Below are positions 39,922 to 51,128 of a DNA stretch of 64,000 nt, one piece after another. Location: the NCBI GenBank assembly GCA_016710785.1, contig JADJUE010000009.1, positions 186,001 through 250,000 of the forward strand, given 5' to 3'. Source of the DNA: Candidatus Epilinea brevis. GTDB taxonomy: Bacteria; Chloroflexota; Anaerolineae; Epilineales; Epilineaceae. Within the stretch, counting starts at the first letter, position 1; every line of letters starts with the position of its first letter. The position numbers were made by a program, and so were the translations under genes. A model generated the notes under the pieces. It did not search any database, was not told where the DNA came from, and worked only from the letters and a program-made list of their open reading frames with translations.

Positions 39922-42309
39922 ATGTCTTATGACGCAAACCCGACCGGCGAGGCATTCAATCGCCGCTGGTCAACGCTCCCCATCACGGAGCATGCCTTCA
40001 CCGCCCAGGTCGGCGGCCAGCCGATGACCTTCAAGACCGGCAAGCTGGCCGGCCAGGCCGGCGGCGCCGTGACGGTGCAGCTGGGCGAGACGATCGTGAT
40101 GGCCGCCGTCACGGCCAGCAAGAACCCCCGCGAGGGCATCGACTTCCTGCCCCTCTCGGTCGAGGTGGAGGAGAAGCTCTACGCCGCCGGCCGCATCCCC
40201 GGCTCCTTCTTTCGCCGCGAGGGACGCCCCAGCGAGGTGGCCATCCTCAACGCCCGCCTGATCGACCGCCCCTTGCGCCCGCTCTTCCCCAAGACCCTGC
40301 GCAACGAGCTGCAGGTGGTGGTGACGGCCCTGTCCTCGGACGGCCAGAACTACATCGACATCCCCGGGCTCAACGCCGCCAGCGCGGCCCTGATGGTCTC
40401 CGACATCCCCTTCCCCGAGCCGGTGGCGGCGGTACGCATCGGCCTGAAGGATGGCCAGTTCCTGGTCAACCCCACCGCCGCGGACATGCCGGACAGCCTG
40501 CTGGACCTGCGTGTGGCCGGAACGCGTAGCGCCATCCTGATGGTGGAATGCGGCGCCAAGCAGGTGGACGAAGACACGATGATCCGGGCCATCAACTTCG
40601 CGCATCAGTCGATGCAGCCGATCATCAACCTGCAGCATGAGCTGCAGGCCGCGGCCGGCAAGCCGAAGCGGGTCTTCCCGCAGGCCACCGCCTACCCCGA
40701 GCTGGACGCCCAGGTGCGGCAGTTCATCGGCGACCGCCTGGACCAGTCGCTGGCGGGTGGTATGGACAAGGCCGCCCGCCAGGCGGCCACGGACGCCCTC
40801 AAGGAGGCCTGGGCCGGCCAGTTCGTGCCCGAGCCCTCCACGGGCATCCTGCCCTATCCGGCCAACGCGGTCAGCGGCGCCTTCGACAAGCTGCTCAAGG
40901 AGCGGGTGCGACGGCGCATCCTGGACGCCGGCATCCGTCCCGACGGTCGCCGCGGCCAGGACATCCGCCCCCTGTACACGGAGGTGAGCCTGCTGCCGCG
41001 CACGCATGGCAGCGGCCTCTTCCAGCGTGGCGAAACGCAGGTGATGAGCATCACGACCCTGGGCACCCTGGGCGACGAGCAGAAGCTGGACACCCTGCGC
41101 CCCGAGCAGTCCAAGCGCTTCATGCACCATTACAACTTCCCGCCCTACTCGGTGGGTGAGACGGGCCGCGTGGGCTTCACCTCGCGCCGCGAAGTGGGCC
41201 ACGGCTCGCTGGCGGAGACGGCGATGAAGGCGGTCATCCCCGCCGAAGAGGCCTTCCCGTACGCCATCCGCATCGTCAGCGAGGTCATGGGTTCCAACGG
41301 CTCCAGCTCGATGGCGTCGGTCTGCGCCAGCACGCTCAGCCTGATGGACGCCGGCGTGCCCATCATCGCGCCGGTGGCGGGCATCGCCATGGGCCTGGTG
41401 ACGGATGACGGCACGGGCCAGTACCAGGTGCTCACGGACATCCAGGGCATGGAAGACGCCTTGGGCGACATGGACTTCAAGGTGGCGGGCACCGCCGCCG
41501 GCATCACCGCCCTGCAGATGGACATCAAGCTGGGCGGCCTGTCGGAAGCGGTGCTGCGCGAGTCCCTGGCGCAGGCGCGCGACGCCCGCATCCAGTTGCT
41601 GGACCACATGGTCACCACCTTGGCGGCCGCAAGGCCGGAGCTGTCGCTGTTCGCGCCGCGGATCATCACCGTCAAGGTGGATCCTGAGTTCATCGGCAAG
41701 ATCATCGGCCCCGGCGGCAAGACGGTGCGCGCCATCCAGGAGAAGACCGGTGTCAAGGTGGACATCCAGGATGACGGCACGGTGCATATCGCCGCCCTGG
41801 AGGGCGCCGAGGGCGCCAACCTGGCCAAGCAGATGATCGAGGCCCTGACGGCCTCGGCCGAGCTGGGCAAGGTCTACAGCGGCACTGTCTCGCGCATCAT
41901 GGACTTTGGGGCCTTCGTCGAGATCCTGCCGGGCCTCGAGGGCCTGGTGCACATCAGCCAGCTGGCCGAGGAGCGGGTGAACTCGGTGGGCGACGTGGTG
42001 CAGGTGGGCGACGAGATCCTGGTCATGGTCACCGACGTCTCGGACGGCAAGGTGCGCCTGTCGCGCCTGGCGGCCATCAAGGGCCTGAGCCTGGAAGAGG
42101 CCCGCGCGGCGGATTCGGGCGGTCGCAGCGGCGGAGGCGGCGGCGGACGCCGTGACGGCGGCGGTGGTGGCGGCGGCTTCCGGCGCGAAGGCGGCGGGGG
42201 TGGCGGCGGCGGCTACCGCGGTGGCAGCGGCGGCGGTGGCGGCGGCGGTGGTGGAGGCGGCGGTGGAGGTGGCTACCGCGGTGGCGGTGGTGGCGGCGCT
42301 CCCCGCTGA
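39922..42309 (+). CDS. pnp: Polyribonucleotide nucleotidyltransferase with Gly-rich tail
   Basis: 795 aa. Two RNase PH-like domains (FKTGKLAGQAGGAVTVQLGE, RRIPGSFFRREGRPSE-type loop, then RRRILDAGIRPDGRRGQDIR and GLFQRGETQVMSITTLG), KH domain (FIGKIIGPGGKTVRAIQEKT) and S1 domain (YSGTVSRIMDFGAFVEILPG). It degrades RNA from the 3' end with phosphate and forms a trimer. The last about 65 residues are almost only Gly with a few Arg, Tyr and Phe (GGYRGG, GGFRREGG), like eukaryotic RGG boxes, which is unusual for PNPase and would add a flexible RNA-binding tail. Followed by a strong terminator. Confidence 0.97.
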   Translation: MSYDANPTGEAFNRRWSTLPITEHAFTAQVGGQPMTFKTGKLAGQAGGAVTVQLGETIVMAAVTASKNPREGIDFLPLSVEVEEKLYAAGRIPGSFFRREGRPSEVAILNARLIDRPLRPLFPKTLRNELQVVVTALSSDGQNYIDIPGLNAASAALMVSDIPFPEPVAAVRIGLKDGQFLVNPTAADMPDSLLDLRVAGTRSAILMVECGAKQVDEDTMIRAINFAHQSMQPIINLQHELQAAAGKPKRVFPQATAYPELDAQVRQFIGDRLDQSLAGGMDKAARQAATDALKEAWAGQFVPEPSTGILPYPANAVSGAFDKLLKERVRRRILDAGIRPDGRRGQDIRPLYTEVSLLPRTHGSGLFQRGETQVMSITTLGTLGDEQKLDTLRPEQSKRFMHHYNFPPYSVGETGRVGFTSRREVGHGSLAETAMKAVIPAEEAFPYAIRIVSEVMGSNGSSSMASVCASTLSLMDAGVPIIAPVAGIAMGLVTDDGTGQYQVLTDIQGMEDALGDMDFKVAGTAAGITALQMDIKLGGLSEAVLRESLAQARDARIQLLDHMVTTLAAARPELSLFAPRIITVKVDPEFIGKIIGPGGKTVRAIQEKTGVKVDIQDDGTVHIAALEGAEGANLAKQMIEALTASAELGKVYSGTVSRIMDFGAFVEILPGLEGLVHISQLAEERVNSVGDVVQVGDEILVMVTDVSDGKVRLSRLAAIKGLSLEEARAADSGGRSGGGGGGRRDGGGGGGGFRREGGGGGGGGYRGGSGGGGGGGGGGGGGGGYRGGGGGGAPR

Positions 42310-42354
42310 TCGGCGCTCCTAACGGCGACCCCTCTGTCGACCTTGATGTCAATG

Positions 42355-42398
42355 GGTCCCGGCCGCGCCATCATGGCGCGGCCGGGACCGTCTTCTTT
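42355..42398 (+). terminator. Rho-independent terminator after pnp
   Basis: GGTCCCGGCCGCGCC pairs perfectly (15 bp) with GGCGCGGCCGGGACC across ATCAT, followed by GTCTTCTTT. The strongest terminator seen in the window. Confidence 0.9.
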
Positions 42399-42437
42399 CG
42401 GAGCCGTAACGTCTGAGCGCGTGCGCAGGATGACCTC

Positions 42438-43529
42438 ATGAGCCAGATCCCCATCGAACAGCTGAAAGCGATCGAGGACCGCTACGAGTCCTTGCTGGCC
42501 CAACTGTCGGATCCGGCGGTGACTACCAACGGACAGCGCCTGCGCGAGTTGAGCCAGGCGCAGGCGGAACTGCAGCCGCTGGTGACGGCGGCGCGGCGCC
42601 TGCGGGAGCTGGACCGGCAGGCCCTCGAGGCCCGAGGGATGCTGGGCGGGGAGTCGGACGCCGAGCTGCGGGCGATGGCCGAGGCCGAGCTCGCGGACCT
42701 GGGTGAGGAACGTCAGCAGCTGATCGCGCGCATGGAAGACCTGCTGCTGCCGCGGGATCCGCGGGACGCGAAGAACGTGATCGTGGAGATCCGGGCGGGC
42801 ACGGGCGGCGATGAGGCAGGGCTGTTCGCGGCGGACCTCTTTCGCATGTACCAGCGCTACGCGGAGCGGCAGGGCTGGAAGCTGGAGTTGATCAGCAGCA
42901 GCAGCACGGACGTGGGGGGCTTCAAGGAGTTGATCTTCGAGCTGCGCGGTCAGGGCGCCTATTCGCGGCTCAAGTGGGAGAGCGGCGTGCACCGGGTGCA
43001 ACGGGTGCCGGCCACGGAAGCGCAGGGGCGCATCCACACCTCTACGGCCACGGTGGCGGTGCTACCGGAGGTGGACGAGGTGGAGATCAACGTGCCGGAC
43101 AGCGACATCCGGGTAGATGTGTTCCGCTCTTCCGGGCCGGGCGGGCAGTCGGTGAACACGACGGACTCGGCGGTGCGCGTGACGCACCTGCCGACGGGCA
43201 TGGTGATCAGCAGCCAGGACGAGAAATCGCAGCTGCAGAACCGGCGCAAGGCGATGCAGGTGCTGCGCGCCCGCCTCCACGATCTGGAGGAGAGCCGCCG
43301 CCAGGCGGAGCTGAGCGCCGACCGCCGCAGCCAGATGGGCACGGGCGAGCGGGCGGAGAAGATCCGCACCTACAACTACCCGCAGAGCCGGGTCACGGAC
43401 CACCGCGTCGAGCTGACGAGCTACCGTTTGGACGGCATCATGCAGGGCGACATCGACGAGTTCGTCACGGCCCTCATGGCCCAGGACCGCGCTGAGCGCC
43501 TGGCCGCCACGCGCGATGACCGGGGCTGA
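42438..43529 (+). CDS. prfA: Peptide chain release factor 1
   Basis: 363 aa. The tripeptide PAT in RVPATEAQGRIHTSTATVAV marks RF1 (UAA/UAG), and GPGGQSVNTTDSAVRVTHLP carries the GGQ that triggers peptide release. N-terminal coiled region and the C-terminal RTYNYPQSRVTDHRV are normal. GGQ is methylated by PrmC, whose gene overlaps the 3' end by 14 bases. Confidence 0.97.
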   Translation: MSQIPIEQLKAIEDRYESLLAQLSDPAVTTNGQRLRELSQAQAELQPLVTAARRLRELDRQALEARGMLGGESDAELRAMAEAELADLGEERQQLIARMEDLLLPRDPRDAKNVIVEIRAGTGGDEAGLFAADLFRMYQRYAERQGWKLELISSSSTDVGGFKELIFELRGQGAYSRLKWESGVHRVQRVPATEAQGRIHTSTATVAVLPEVDEVEINVPDSDIRVDVFRSSGPGGQSVNTTDSAVRVTHLPTGMVISSQDEKSQLQNRRKAMQVLRARLHDLEESRRQAELSADRRSQMGTGERAEKIRTYNYPQSRVTDHRVELTSYRLDGIMQGDIDEFVTALMAQDRAERLAATRDDRG

Positions 43530-44463
43530 GGGGCGGCGGGCGACGATCGGCCGAGCGCTACGCGAGGCCGCGGCCCGGCTCGCGGCGAGCAGCGACAGCC
43601 CGGACCTGGACGCGCAGCTATTGTTGGCGGAGGTGTTGGGCCTGGAGCGGGCGGGGCTGCTGGCGCGCTTGGCAGACGCCCTGCCGACCGTCGCCGCGGA
43701 GCCTTTCGCGGCCTTCATCGACCGCCGCGTCGCGGGCGAGCCGGTGGCCTACCTGCTCGGCCGGGCCTGGTTTCACGGGCTGTCCTTCGCGGTAAGCCCG
43801 GCCGTTCTGATCCCGCGTCCGGAAACGGAATTGATGGTGGACTGGGGTCTGGCCTGGCTGGCAGAGCGCGAGCGGACCTTGCCTGCGCCGCGGATGCTGG
43901 ACGTGGGCACGGGGTCGGGGGCGATCATCGTGGCCCTGGCGCATGCCTGGCGCGAGCGCTTTCCGGCGGCCGCGGGCCTGCCGGAGCCGCGCTGGACGGC
44001 GGTGGACCTGAGCGCGGCGGCCTTGGCGATGGCCCGTGAGAACGCGCGACAGCTGGTGGAGGAGGCGGTCATCGACCTGAGGCACGCGGATCTCTGGCCG
44101 GGGGGCTCGGCGGAGGCCGCCGCCGGCCCGACGGTCCCGGCGACCTACGACCTGGTCCTGGCCAACCTGCCCTACGTGGGCACGGACGAGGTCGACCTCC
44201 TGGCGCCGGATGTGCGCGACCACGAGCCGCACCAAGCCCTCTTCGCCGGACCGGATGGGCTGGACTGCATCCGCCGTCTGATCGCGGGCCTGCCGGAGCG
44301 GCTGGCTGCGGGCGGCGCGGTGGGGCTGGAGGTGGGCTGGACGCAGGCGGAGGAGGTCGCGACGCTGTTGGCGGAGGCGCTGCCTGGGTCGGCAGTGGAA
44401 GTGCGCCGCGATCTGGCAGGGATCGGTCGGCTGGTGGTGGCGGAAACGCGGGAGCTTCGATAG
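43516..44463 (+). CDS. prmC: PrmC, release factor glutamine methyltransferase
   Basis: 315 aa. N-terminal helical domain (DLDAQLLLAEVLGLERAGLL), then the SAM-binding fold: VLIPRPETELMVDWGL, MLDVGTGSGAIIVALAH, and the glutamine-binding motif as NLPYVG. Most PrmC have NPPY; NLPY keeps the Asn and Tyr that hold the substrate amide. It methylates the Gln of GGQ in RF1 and RF2. Overlaps prfA, so the enzyme and its substrate are made together. Confidence 0.95.
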   Translation: MTGAEGRRATIGRALREAAARLAASSDSPDLDAQLLLAEVLGLERAGLLARLADALPTVAAEPFAAFIDRRVAGEPVAYLLGRAWFHGLSFAVSPAVLIPRPETELMVDWGLAWLAERERTLPAPRMLDVGTGSGAIIVALAHAWRERFPAAAGLPEPRWTAVDLSAAALAMARENARQLVEEAVIDLRHADLWPGGSAEAAAGPTVPATYDLVLANLPYVGTDEVDLLAPDVRDHEPHQALFAGPDGLDCIRRLIAGLPERLAAGGAVGLEVGWTQAEEVATLLAEALPGSAVEVRRDLAGIGRLVVAETRELR

Positions 44464-44546
44464 CGGCGTTGATGCAGGTGCCTCCGGTGGGCTGTTGACT
44501 CCCGCCACATTCCGCCGCCGCCGCAGCCGCGACCGTTGCCGCCCGC

Positions 44547-45149
44547 CTAACCCTCTCGCAACTCCCTGAACCCTTCGTCGAGCAGCGGCACCACCAGTAG
44601 CGCCGTGGCCATCCCGAACAGGCCACCCGTCAGGGTGCGGAGCAAGGGTGTGCTCTCCCGCCAGCCCACCAGCTGCGTCAGCGCATCCACGGCCATCGGC
44701 ATCGCCGCCAGCGCGTAGGCCCAGATCGGCAAGGCCGCCATCCGCCGGCGACGACTCCGCCAGACCAGGACGGCGCTCGACAGCAGCAAAGCACTCCAGA
44801 TCGCCGTGTCGCGCTGACAGATCGCCATCTGGAACCCCACAGCCGCGTCGCGGATAGGGTGATGGAAGGCCGTGGCCGCCTGGCCAACGCCGAAGGACGT
44901 CAACGGCTGCAATGCCTCCCAGCCATAGCTCGCCCGCGGACCGCCCAGGAACCAGCTGTGATGCGGCAGCTGGTGGCAGCTGACCCGGTAGGCCAGGTAG
45001 ATCCAGTTCGACGCGCGGGTGAAACCAGCCATGGCCAGGAGCGGCGCGGCCACCGCGCCGCCCAGGAACAGGCCGACAAAGCCCAGGTAGATCAGCCACC
45101 ACCATGCAGCCAGGCGGTCGAAGGCCGTCGCCGCGCGTCTGACCGTCAT
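44547..45149 (-). CDS. DUF2085 membrane protein
   Basis: 200 aa. VSCHQLPHHSWFLGG and, further on, ICQRDTAIW form the CHQxPxRS...C-R-D/C pattern of DUF2085. About five membrane segments (WWWLIYLGFVGLFLGGAVAA, IWSALLLSSAVLVW, LPIWAYALAAMPMAVDAL, TGGLFGMATALLVVPLL). The paired His and Cys suggest metal or haem contact, but no activity is known. It is the last gene of the cytochrome c maturation run. Confidence 0.8.
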   Translation of the reverse strand: MTVRRAATAFDRLAAWWWLIYLGFVGLFLGGAVAAPLLAMAGFTRASNWIYLAYRVSCHQLPHHSWFLGGPRASYGWEALQPLTSFGVGQAATAFHHPIRDAAVGFQMAICQRDTAIWSALLLSSAVLVWRSRRRRMAALPIWAYALAAMPMAVDALTQLVGWRESTPLLRTLTGGLFGMATALLVVPLLDEGFRELREG

Positions 45150-45190
45150 CGCCGCTTACCCGCGGTCGCCGCTCATGCGCCGCCGTCGCC

Positions 45191-45352
45191 TCACGCGCCG
45201 TCCGCCAAAGCGTCCGGATCGCCCTTACCCAGCGCCGCATCGCCCAGCGCCGCCTCGTCCGCCGCCGCGCGCTTCAGTCCCGCGCGCAGCCGCCAGGCCG
45301 CCAGTCCCAGAATGAGGAAGGTTGCGGCATAGGCCGCCCACAGGTAGTCCAT
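45191..45352 (-). CDS. ccmD: CcmD-like small membrane protein
   Basis: 53 aa: MDYLWAAYAATFLILGLAAW, then RLRAGLKRAAADEAAL. A single membrane helix preceded by a 'YLWAAYxAT' motif and followed by a basic stretch is typical of CcmD, which releases haem-loaded CcmE from the CcmC complex. The ATG at 45352 lies four bases after the stop of the dihaem gene. Position within the ccm cluster supports the call. Confidence 0.75.
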   Translation of the reverse strand: MDYLWAAYAATFLILGLAAWRLRAGLKRAAADEAALGDAALGKGDPDALADGA

Positions 45353-45355
45353 GTC

Positions 45356-47164
45356 TTAAACGTCTCCTCGGTCGGCCGCTGTCGGCGCCGATCCTGGCGG
45401 TGATGGCAGGTCCGGCAGGGCCGGCAGGGCCAGCGCCTGGCCCACCCAGGCCGCGCGCTGCCGTCGATAGGCCGCCTCGCCCAGATCGCCGCGTTCCCAG
45501 CGGCCGTCCAGGTCGGCGATGGCCGCGACCAAGCGCTCACCGGCGCGCTGAAAGGCAGCTGTCCGCCGGCGGCGGTCCATGTTGAAGCCCAAGACCCCCA
45601 GCACCAACACCGTCAGGCCCAGGCCCAGCCAGTTGCCGCCGTTCATACTCGGACCCCAGCCGCGCAGCCGTGTAGGTCCGACAGGCGCGGCGCCCGTGGG
45701 TGCCGGCAGCTCGATCAGCCGCGCCGTCCAGGCCGATCCTTCCGCCAGGCCGTCGGCCTTGACCATGGCGATGCTCTCTTCTCCGCGCGTCTCACGTGAC
45801 AGGGCACCCAACTGCTCGCTCTCGATGGCGACGTCTGCCCCGATCGCCATCAGCTCAAAGTGATCCACCGCCACCGGCCACCGGCTTTCCAGCACCACGC
45901 TGCGGCCGGCGTAGGGCAGACTGTAGCTGAAGAGCACCGTCCGTTCGCCCGGCGGAAGCGGGTAGTCCAGGTGCAGCTCGCCCTCGGTGATCGTCGCCGC
46001 GGCTTGCTGACCAGGGTCGTCGAAGACGATCTGACTGGCGGTGGCCGGCACCTTGAAGCTGAGCACCGGCTGCCCAGCCGCGCCGATGCGCGTCCGGTCG
46101 CCGTCATTGACCAGGGTCCAGGCCTCGGCCACCGATATCTCGCCGTCCTCGGGGCGGGGCGCCAGCACCATCTGCGCCAGACGCGCGCGCAGCGGCGCCG
46201 TCGGCGAGGACTCGAAGACCGTGGCATCCACCGTGGCCTCCGTTGGCCCGTCAGCCCCCAAGGCGATGGCCTGCGGGACGATGCTGTCCGCGCCCTGGTA
46301 GCGGGTGAGCACGTGGTAGTTCAGGTCCGGGCCGCTGAGCAGGCCTGTGAAGCGGAAGGACCCGTCCACCCCCAGGGTGGCGCTGATCGGCCGCCCCGGC
46401 AGGATACCCGGCACCGCGGCATGGAAGGGAATCAGGCTGACCGTGGCCCCGGCTGCGCCCGCCGCGCCGGCGCTGCCGTTCGTCACCCGACCGGCGATGC
46501 TGCCGTCCGCCTTCAGCTCGCGAAAGGGCAGGGCCTCGAAGCTGTTCGCGCGGGCAAAGTCGAGCGCCCGGCGCAAGGTCTCGTCGTCGAGCGGGCCGAC
46601 CGCCGCATGGGCAGTCGCGTCCGCCCATCCGGCGGCAGCGTCGTCCTGGCTGCGCGACCGCCACCAGGCGCCGTCGAAGGCCGGGCGGCCCGCGGCGCCG
46701 GGCGTCGGCCCGTGGCAGCTGCCGCAGGATTCCTCCCAGGCCGATCGCCCTGCCACCAGACGCTCGGGCGTGTAGTACCAGGACCAGGCGCCGTAGAGCA
46801 CCGCCAGGCGCTCCTCAGCCGAGAGCTTGTCCTTCCAGGGCGGCATCAGCTTGTCCAGCCGGCCGTTGGTGATGATCTCCAGCGCCGCGTCCGGGCTGCT
46901 TCGGCCGATCACCGCCGCGTCGGCAAAGCTCGGCGGGGGCGCCGGCAGCCGGTCCACCATCGTGCCGTCGCCGCGGCCGAAAGGGCCATGGCAGTCCGCG
47001 CAATGCTCTTGGAACAGCGCCAGCCCGGCGGCGGCGTCCGGCAGAGCCGCCGCGCCCGTCGCCGTCGGCGCGGTGTCCGCAGGCGTCTGGGCTGCAAGCG
47101 GTTGGGCCAACGCGGCCGCGCAGACAGCAACTAGCAAGAGCGGCAGGAGCAGGTTGCTGCCCTT
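45356..47164 (-). CDS. Exported dihaem cytochrome c protein with beta-sandwich domains and C-terminal anchor
   Basis: About 602 aa from a TTG at 47164 that overlaps the upstream stop (TTTGA) and follows AAGGGG. Signal peptide LLLPLLLVAVCAAALAQPLA ending AQ-type. Two haem c sites, CADCH and CGSCH, about 90 residues apart, with later Met candidates. Then a carboxypeptidase-regulatory-like domain (GRVTNGSAGAAG, FRFTGLLSG), a second beta-rich domain, a membrane helix (WLGLGLTVLVLGVLGFNMD) and a short helical tail. It would receive haem from the ccm machinery encoded around it. Substrate unknown; an electron carrier at the outer membrane face is likely. Confidence 0.8.
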   Translation of the reverse strand, partial: KGSNLLLPLLLVAVCAAALAQPLAAQTPADTAPTATGAAALPDAAAGLALFQEHCADCHGPFGRGDGTMVDRLPAPPPSFADAAVIGRSSPDAALEIITNGRLDKLMPPWKDKLSAEERLAVLYGAWSWYYTPERLVAGRSAWEESCGSCHGPTPGAAGRPAFDGAWWRSRSQDDAAAGWADATAHAAVGPLDDETLRRALDFARANSFEALPFRELKADGSIAGRVTNGSAGAAGAAGATVSLIPFHAAVPGILPGRPISATLGVDGSFRFTGLLSGPDLNYHVLTRYQGADSIVPQAIALGADGPTEATVDATVFESSPTAPLRARLAQMVLAPRPEDGEISVAEAWTLVNDGDRTRIGAAGQPVLSFKVPATASQIVFDDPGQQAAATITEGELHLDYPLPPGERTVLFSYSLPYAGRSVVLESRWPVAVDHFELMAIGADVAIESEQLGALSRETRGEESIAMVKADGLAEGSAWTARLIELPAPTGAAPVGPTRLRGWGPSMNGGNWLGLGLTVLVLGVLGFNMDRRRRTAAFQRAGERLVAAIADLDGRWERGDLGEAAYRRQRAAWVGQALALPALPDLPSPPGSAPTAADRGDV

Positions 47165-47703
47165 CAAACCAGCTTCCCCTTGCTCAGATCCCGGCCGCAA
47201 TGGCGGCAGAAGCGGTCCTCGGAGGCGGTCACCCGCCCGCAGTCCGGGCAGGTGACCAGGTTTGTGGGATTGCCACGCGGCATCGGATCTCGACCGACCG
47301 GCAAAACGCTCAGGTCCGACGTGATCCCGGCGCTAGCAGCGACCGTCTTGCCCCGCCGCCCGGCCACCGCCGCCTCCAACCGTTCCAGGCCTTCGCGCCG
47401 GTCGCCCGCCAGGCGGGCCAGGTTGTCGTCGATGGCCGCCAGGACGCGGCTGCCCTGGGCCAGGACGTTCTCGCGCAGGGGCTGCTGCAGCGCCGCCGAA
47501 ATGCGGCCCGCGGCCAGGTCGGCGTCCAGATCGCGCAGGCTGGCCAGCATGCCTTCACGCTCCATCAAGAGCGCCAGCAGCCGCGCGTCGTCCGCGGCCG
47601 GCAGCGAACCGCCGTCCCGCAGGGGCTGCAGCACCCAGATCAGCAGGGCGCCAACCGCGAAGAGGCCCGTCAGCAGCAGCAGCCAGCCGGCGAAGAGGCT
47701 CAT
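47164..47703 (-). CDS. Membrane protein with C-terminal zinc ribbon in the ccm cluster
   Basis: 179 aa from MSLFAGWLLLLTGL at 47703, where the ATG overlaps the stop of the 27-aa gene. One N-terminal membrane helix (LLLLTGLFAVGALLIWVLQPL), a helical coiled region (MEREGMLASLRDLDADLAAG, AAIDDNLARLAGDRREGLER), then CPDCGRVTASEDRFCRHCG, a zinc ribbon with four Cys. The layout resembles a shortened CcmI-like subunit, in which the helix pair recruits apocytochrome; the zinc ribbon replaces the TPR part. The CcmI comparison is inference from position. Confidence 0.7.
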   Translation of the reverse strand: MSLFAGWLLLLTGLFAVGALLIWVLQPLRDGGSLPAADDARLLALLMEREGMLASLRDLDADLAAGRISAALQQPLRENVLAQGSRVLAAIDDNLARLAGDRREGLERLEAAVAGRRGKTVAASAGITSDLSVLPVGRDPMPRGNPTNLVTCPDCGRVTASEDRFCRHCGRDLSKGKLV

Positions 47704-47783
47704 CGATCGGCCCGGCCCATGGCCCAGATGACGATGAGCACGGCCACCACCGCCAGCGGAATGAGGAGGATGCTGGCCATCAT
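47700..47783 (-). CDS. 27-aa membrane peptide in the ccm operon
   Basis: MMASILLIPLAVVAVLIVIW, then AMGRADR. One membrane helix and a short basic end. Its ATG overlaps the ccmG stop and its TGA overlaps the next ATG, so it is translated in series with them. It resembles the N-terminus of CcoS-like peptides (xxLLIPLAxxxxxxxIW), but this is a weak likeness. The double overlap argues for a real gene. Confidence 0.6.
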   Translation of the reverse strand: MMASILLIPLAVVAVLIVIWAMGRADR

Positions 47784-48379
47784 GGCTGGGGGTCCTCCAA
47801 CAGCTGGTCGAGGACGGCGCGCAGCTGCGCCGGTTCGACGACCCCGCCGGGCGCGATGGCGCCGACGATCTTGGCCGACTCACGGCCGTCGACATCCGGA
47901 AGCGCCGCCAGGCGGCCCTGCTGGTCGATGACCACCGTTTCCGGCACCCCCGTCAACCCGTAGCGGGCCGAGACCGCCGCCGCCCGATCCATGCCGTTGG
48001 GAAAGGTCATGCCATGGGCCGCGGCGTAGGCCCGTGCCGCGGGCTCCGTGTCGGTGTAGGCCAGGCCCAGCACCTGCACACCGCGCGGCCCGTAATCCCG
48101 CCAGATGGACTCCAGCTCGGGGGCTTCGGCCACGCATTCCACGCACCAGGAGGCCCAGAAGTTGAGCACCACCACCTGGCCGCGGGTGGTGGCCAGGTCA
48201 TGGCTACCGCCGTCGAAGTCGGTGAAGGCGAATTCCGGGGCGGCCTGGCCGGGGCTGAGCACGCGCCGGCCGCGGACGACGCCGATGGCCAGGAAGCCCA
48301 CCAATACCAGGCCCGCCAGGATGGTCAGCCCCACCAAGCTCCGCGTGAGCGCCGGCGTCGGCGCGGTACCCAGGCTCAC
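47780..48379 (-). CDS. ccmG: CcmG/TlpA-type thioredoxin
   Basis: 199 aa. Membrane anchor SLVGLTILAGLVLVGFLAIGV, then a periplasmic redoxin: FTDFDGGSHDLATTRGQVVV, LNFWASWCVECVAEAPELES with the CxxC as CVEC, and GLTGVPETVVIDQQGRL with the cis-Pro. It reduces the haem-binding Cys pair of apocytochromes before ligation. Overlaps ccmH upstream by four bases and the 27-aa gene downstream. Confidence 0.9.
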   Translation of the reverse strand: MSLGTAPTPALTRSLVGLTILAGLVLVGFLAIGVVRGRRVLSPGQAAPEFAFTDFDGGSHDLATTRGQVVVLNFWASWCVECVAEAPELESIWRDYGPRGVQVLGLAYTDTEPAARAYAAAHGMTFPNGMDRAAAVSARYGLTGVPETVVIDQQGRLAALPDVDGRESAKIVGAIAPGGVVEPAQLRAVLDQLLEDPQP

Positions 48380-49091
48380 GCGTCGTCCCGGGCCAGGGCT
48401 TCCAGACGGCGCCGGCGTTCGGCCTCGGCGCCGGCCTCGGCGTCCGAGGCGGCGTCGGCGTCAGTCTTGATCGCGGCCCCGCTCCCTATCCCGTCCCCAG
48501 ATTGGATCCTGGTCCCGTCGCCGGATTCGACCGTGGCCGAAGCGGCGGTCGCGCCCGCCTTCCGGCGCAGCCACAGGACCGCGGCGCCGGACAGGGCCGC
48601 TACCAGGGGCGCCAGCCAGGCCAGCAGGCCCCAGCCGCGGGCCGGCGGCGCGCTGAGGATCTGCGGCCCATAATCGGCGACGAACTGCGCCCGTACCTGG
48701 TCCGCCGACCAACCTTCGGCCAGCCGGTCGGCGATCAGCTGCCGCATCTGCCCGCAGACCTGCAGGGGGCAGTCCAACAGCGAGTAGCCCTGGCAGAGCG
48801 GGCAGTTGAGCTCGCGGGCGATCGCCGCCACGGCCTCCGGATCGACCGCCGCCACAGTGTCGGCCGCGGTCGGAGCCTCCGCCGACGGTGCCGCGTCCGT
48901 GGTCGTGGTCTGGGTCGTGGTCGAGGTCGTGGTCGAGGTCGTGGTCGTCGGGACAGTCGTCGGGACTGTGGCCGGGACGGTCGCCGGGACGGTCGCCTGC
49001 GCCATGACCGCAGCGGACACTCGGCCGGCAGCCAAGGTTCCCAGCACCAAGGCGATACCGCCGAGGACGCTGGCGATGCGCTTCAAGACCA

Positions 49092-49092
<1 letters not shown>
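48376..49092 (-). CDS. ccmH: CcmH-type cytochrome c maturation protein
   Basis: 238 aa. Signal segment near residues 8-28, a Thr-rich linker (TTVPTTTTSTTTSTTTQTTT, encoded by an imperfect short repeat), then IARELNCPLCQGYSLLDCPL and QVCGQMRQLIADRLAEGWSA with DYGPQILSAPPARG. Normal CcmH has one redox pair (RCxxC); here there are CPLC and a second CPLQVC, giving four Cys. A membrane helix (LLAWLAPLVAALSGAAVLWL) and a charged tail follow. Role: thiol exchange with apocytochrome and delivery to CcmF. Confidence 0.88.

Positions 49093-51120
<2,028 letters not shown>

Positions 51121-51128
<8 letters not shown>

Noticed and set aside
45860..47134. A 424-codon plus-strand frame
   Set aside because: Antisense of the dihaem gene, which has signal peptide, haem motifs and coupling to its neighbours.
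48900..48970. Tandem repeat in ccmH as a regulatory element
   Set aside because: The GTCGTGGTCGAGGTCGTGG repeats encode the Thr-rich linker of CcmH on the other strand, so a coding explanation is enough.
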